Below the pieces are notes generated by a model. That model saw only the letters and a program-made list of their open reading frames with translations. It made no database searches and was not told where the DNA came from. From assembly GCA_023418315.1 (NCBI GenBank), contig JAEZZY010000067.1:80045-144044 (forward strand): DNA of 64,000 nucleotides. Direction: 5' to 3'. This document shows positions 63,062-64,000 of this stretch, in pieces (the stretch's first letter is position 1; every line of letters begins with the position of its first letter). The position numbers and the translations under genes are program-made. This DNA comes from Bacteroidota bacterium. Lineage in GTDB: Bacteria > Bacteroidota > Bacteroidia > Chitinophagales > Chitinophagaceae.

Positions 63062-63577
63062 TTACACATACAGCACGATAATCGTCAGTATCATGCCGCC
63101 GAGGGTAAAGTACAGGCTTTTCTTAAAAATTGTAGTCTTAGGCAGGAACATCCAAAAAGAAGAAAGCACGAAAAACAAAAGCGATGCGCCAAAGAAGATA
63201 TTGAGAAAGAACAAAGGACTCTTGGAATTGGCTTTATGCAGCTTGGTAAGCCGTTCTAAAAACGGAGGCAATGTTTTGGCAGTATATCTTGCCTCGCCTG
63301 TGGATACGTTGTAAGTTCCCTGCGCGAAAATGGCGATGGTTCCCTCCTGTTTTTCTATTTTCAGTTCTCTGTTTCGGATGGCTTTTCCCAAAGCGGCTTC
63401 ATCAAGATGGGCATCCAGTTTCTTTTCTATCAGTCGTTCTTTTTTCAGAAAATCGGTATCCCGGAAGATAAGCACCATGCCGCTCACCGCATATATAGCC
63501 ATGATGCCGGCAAGGAAAAAGCCGAGATAGCGATGCCAAATTCTCATTCTGTTGTGCAAGGTTGCCTTTGTAGCCAT
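63062..63577 (-). CDS. PepSY-associated membrane protein
   Basis: This 171-residue protein has an N-terminal helix containing HRYLGFFLAGIMAIYAVSGMVL, typical of PepSY_TM proteins, a periplasmic region of about 75 residues with a weak PepSY pattern, and two closely spaced C-terminal transmembrane helices. Such proteins often act with iron or membrane ferric-reductase systems, but no partner gene is next to it. It diverges from prfB; the 200-base spacer has no other gene. Confidence 0.75.
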   Translation of the reverse strand: MATKATLHNRMRIWHRYLGFFLAGIMAIYAVSGMVLIFRDTDFLKKERLIEKKLDAHLDEAALGKAIRNRELKIEKQEGTIAIFAQGTYNVSTGEARYTAKTLPPFLERLTKLHKANSKSPLFFLNIFFGASLLFFVLSSFWMFLPKTTIFKKSLYFTLGGMILTIIVLYV

Positions 63578-63762
63578 AGGATTTTCCTAAAAAACCGCAA
63601 ATGAACTTATTTCCTCCGCCTCCGTTTATCGAAAAAGGAAAAATTAATTGTAGGATTGGAAAATTTAAGAATAGCCATAGGCGCTGGCGTGGTAAATGAA
63701 AAAGCACATGCCCCAGAGAAATATGCTCGCTATAAAACTGCTCCACAAGCCCCATCATGCCT

Positions 63763-63770
63763 TACCTTTG
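63763..63770 (+). promoter_or_regulatory. -7 element for prfB
   Basis: TACCTTTG is an exact TAnnTTTG match, eight bases before the prfB ATG at 63779, giving an almost leaderless message. Confidence 0.55.
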
Positions 63771-63778
63771 CAGCCGAT

Positions 63779-64000
63779 ATGACGCAAGAGCAACTCAAGG
63801 AAATGCGGGAACGTGTGCAGCAACTCCGCCGTTTCCTCTCTATAGAAGACCGGATAGCCAAAACCGAAAACGACCGCCAACTCACTCTTTCTCCCGGCTT
63901 CTGGGATGATAATACCCGCGCCACAGGCATTTTAAAAGATATAAAAATAAACAGCTTCTGGATAGACCTCTATAAAATTGTAAATGATGCCGTAGAAGAT
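63779..64000 (+). CDS. prfB: peptide chain release factor 2, 5' part (partial)
   Basis: The window ends after 74 codons of a frame starting MTQEQLKEMRERVQQLRRFL, with LSPGFWDDN further on, which is the N-terminal domain of release factor 2. At the place where many prfB genes carry the programmed frameshift (after the Leu of LRRFL), the codons here read CTC TCT ATA GAA in one frame with no internal stop, so this gene appears to lack autoregulation by frameshifting. The reading frame continues beyond the window. Confidence 0.9.
   Translation, partial: MTQEQLKEMRERVQQLRRFLSIEDRIAKTENDRQLTLSPGFWDDNTRATGILKDIKINSFWIDLYKIVNDAVED

Noticed and set aside
1..64000. CRISPR array, rRNA operon, transposase or prophage
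   Set aside because: I looked for regularly spaced repeats, rRNA signatures and transposase motifs; none was seen apart from the KilA-N gene and the S23 element.

Overview
The window reads as a chromosomal segment of a Bacteroidota bacterium, most likely from the Chitinophagia/Sphingobacteriales side. That placement is my inference from gene content. The supporting signs are a fused MurF-alanine racemase, gliding-motility ABC genes gldF and gldG, a protein with a type IX secretion C-terminal sorting domain, succinate dehydrogenase of the sdhCAB type, few Shine-Dalgarno sequences, and many promoters carrying the Bacteroidota -7 element TAnnTTTG (one of them with a textbook TTG-N19 upstream box). 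Coding density is high and most genes are housekeeping or common Bacteroidota genes; there is no prophage, CRISPR array, rRNA operon or recognisable insertion sequence.

Layout: 1-9.4 kb holds the tail of an unidentified gene, coaE, an outer-membrane barrel protein, ffh, mtaB, a DUF6600-type secreted protein with an Arg/Gln-rich tail, a zinc-type CDF exporter and a penicillin-acylase-family enzyme. 9.5-19.8 kb holds an M13 peptidase, an M23 envelope peptidase and the co-directional run gldF-gldG-DUF4340-murF/alr-glycosyltransferase. 19.8-25.3 kb holds a type IX cargo protein with a small cysteine-rich secreted partner, a membrane pyrophosphatase and tRNA-Gln. 25.4-30.8 kb holds mrdA(PBP2)-rodA, a beta-lactamase-fold hydrolase and a glycosyltransferase. 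30.8-38 kb holds a 3-hydroxyacyl-CoA dehydrogenase, hisS-tag-small membrane protein-repeat protein, pyruvate kinase, a CCG-domain protein and ribH. 38.3-43.7 kb holds an orphan KilA-N gene and the succinate dehydrogenase operon. 43.8-54.8 kb holds mixed genes (S1-domain CvfB-like, rhomboid, S9 peptidase, prfC, desaturase, purine nucleoside phosphorylase, radical SAM protein). 54.8-64 kb holds an M23 peptidase, dps, a BtrH/DUF4872 protein with a small partner, a low-molecular-weight phosphatase, a MerR regulator divergent from a metallo-beta-lactamase-fold gene, lpdA, a PepSY-type membrane protein and the start of prfB.

The most unusual structure is in the sdh operon. Between sdhA and sdhB sits a gene for a 23S rRNA-intervening-sequence-type four-helix-bundle protein. 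It is bracketed by imperfect 30-nt inverted repeats (25 of 30 bases identical), one of which abuts the sdhA stop codon while the other encodes the end of the four-helix protein. It looks like an IVS-like element lodged in a protein-coding operon. The same operon also carries a DUF1569 gene between sdhC and sdhA. Other points worth checking are the BtrH-like two-gene unit, a dyad-controlled MerR/MBL promoter, five AATG repeats in the signal-peptide codons of a cysteine-rich secreted protein, and a secreted protein built of about eight repeats. Several gene starts are set downstream of the longest frame because a -7 promoter element, lipobox or signal peptide fixes them.
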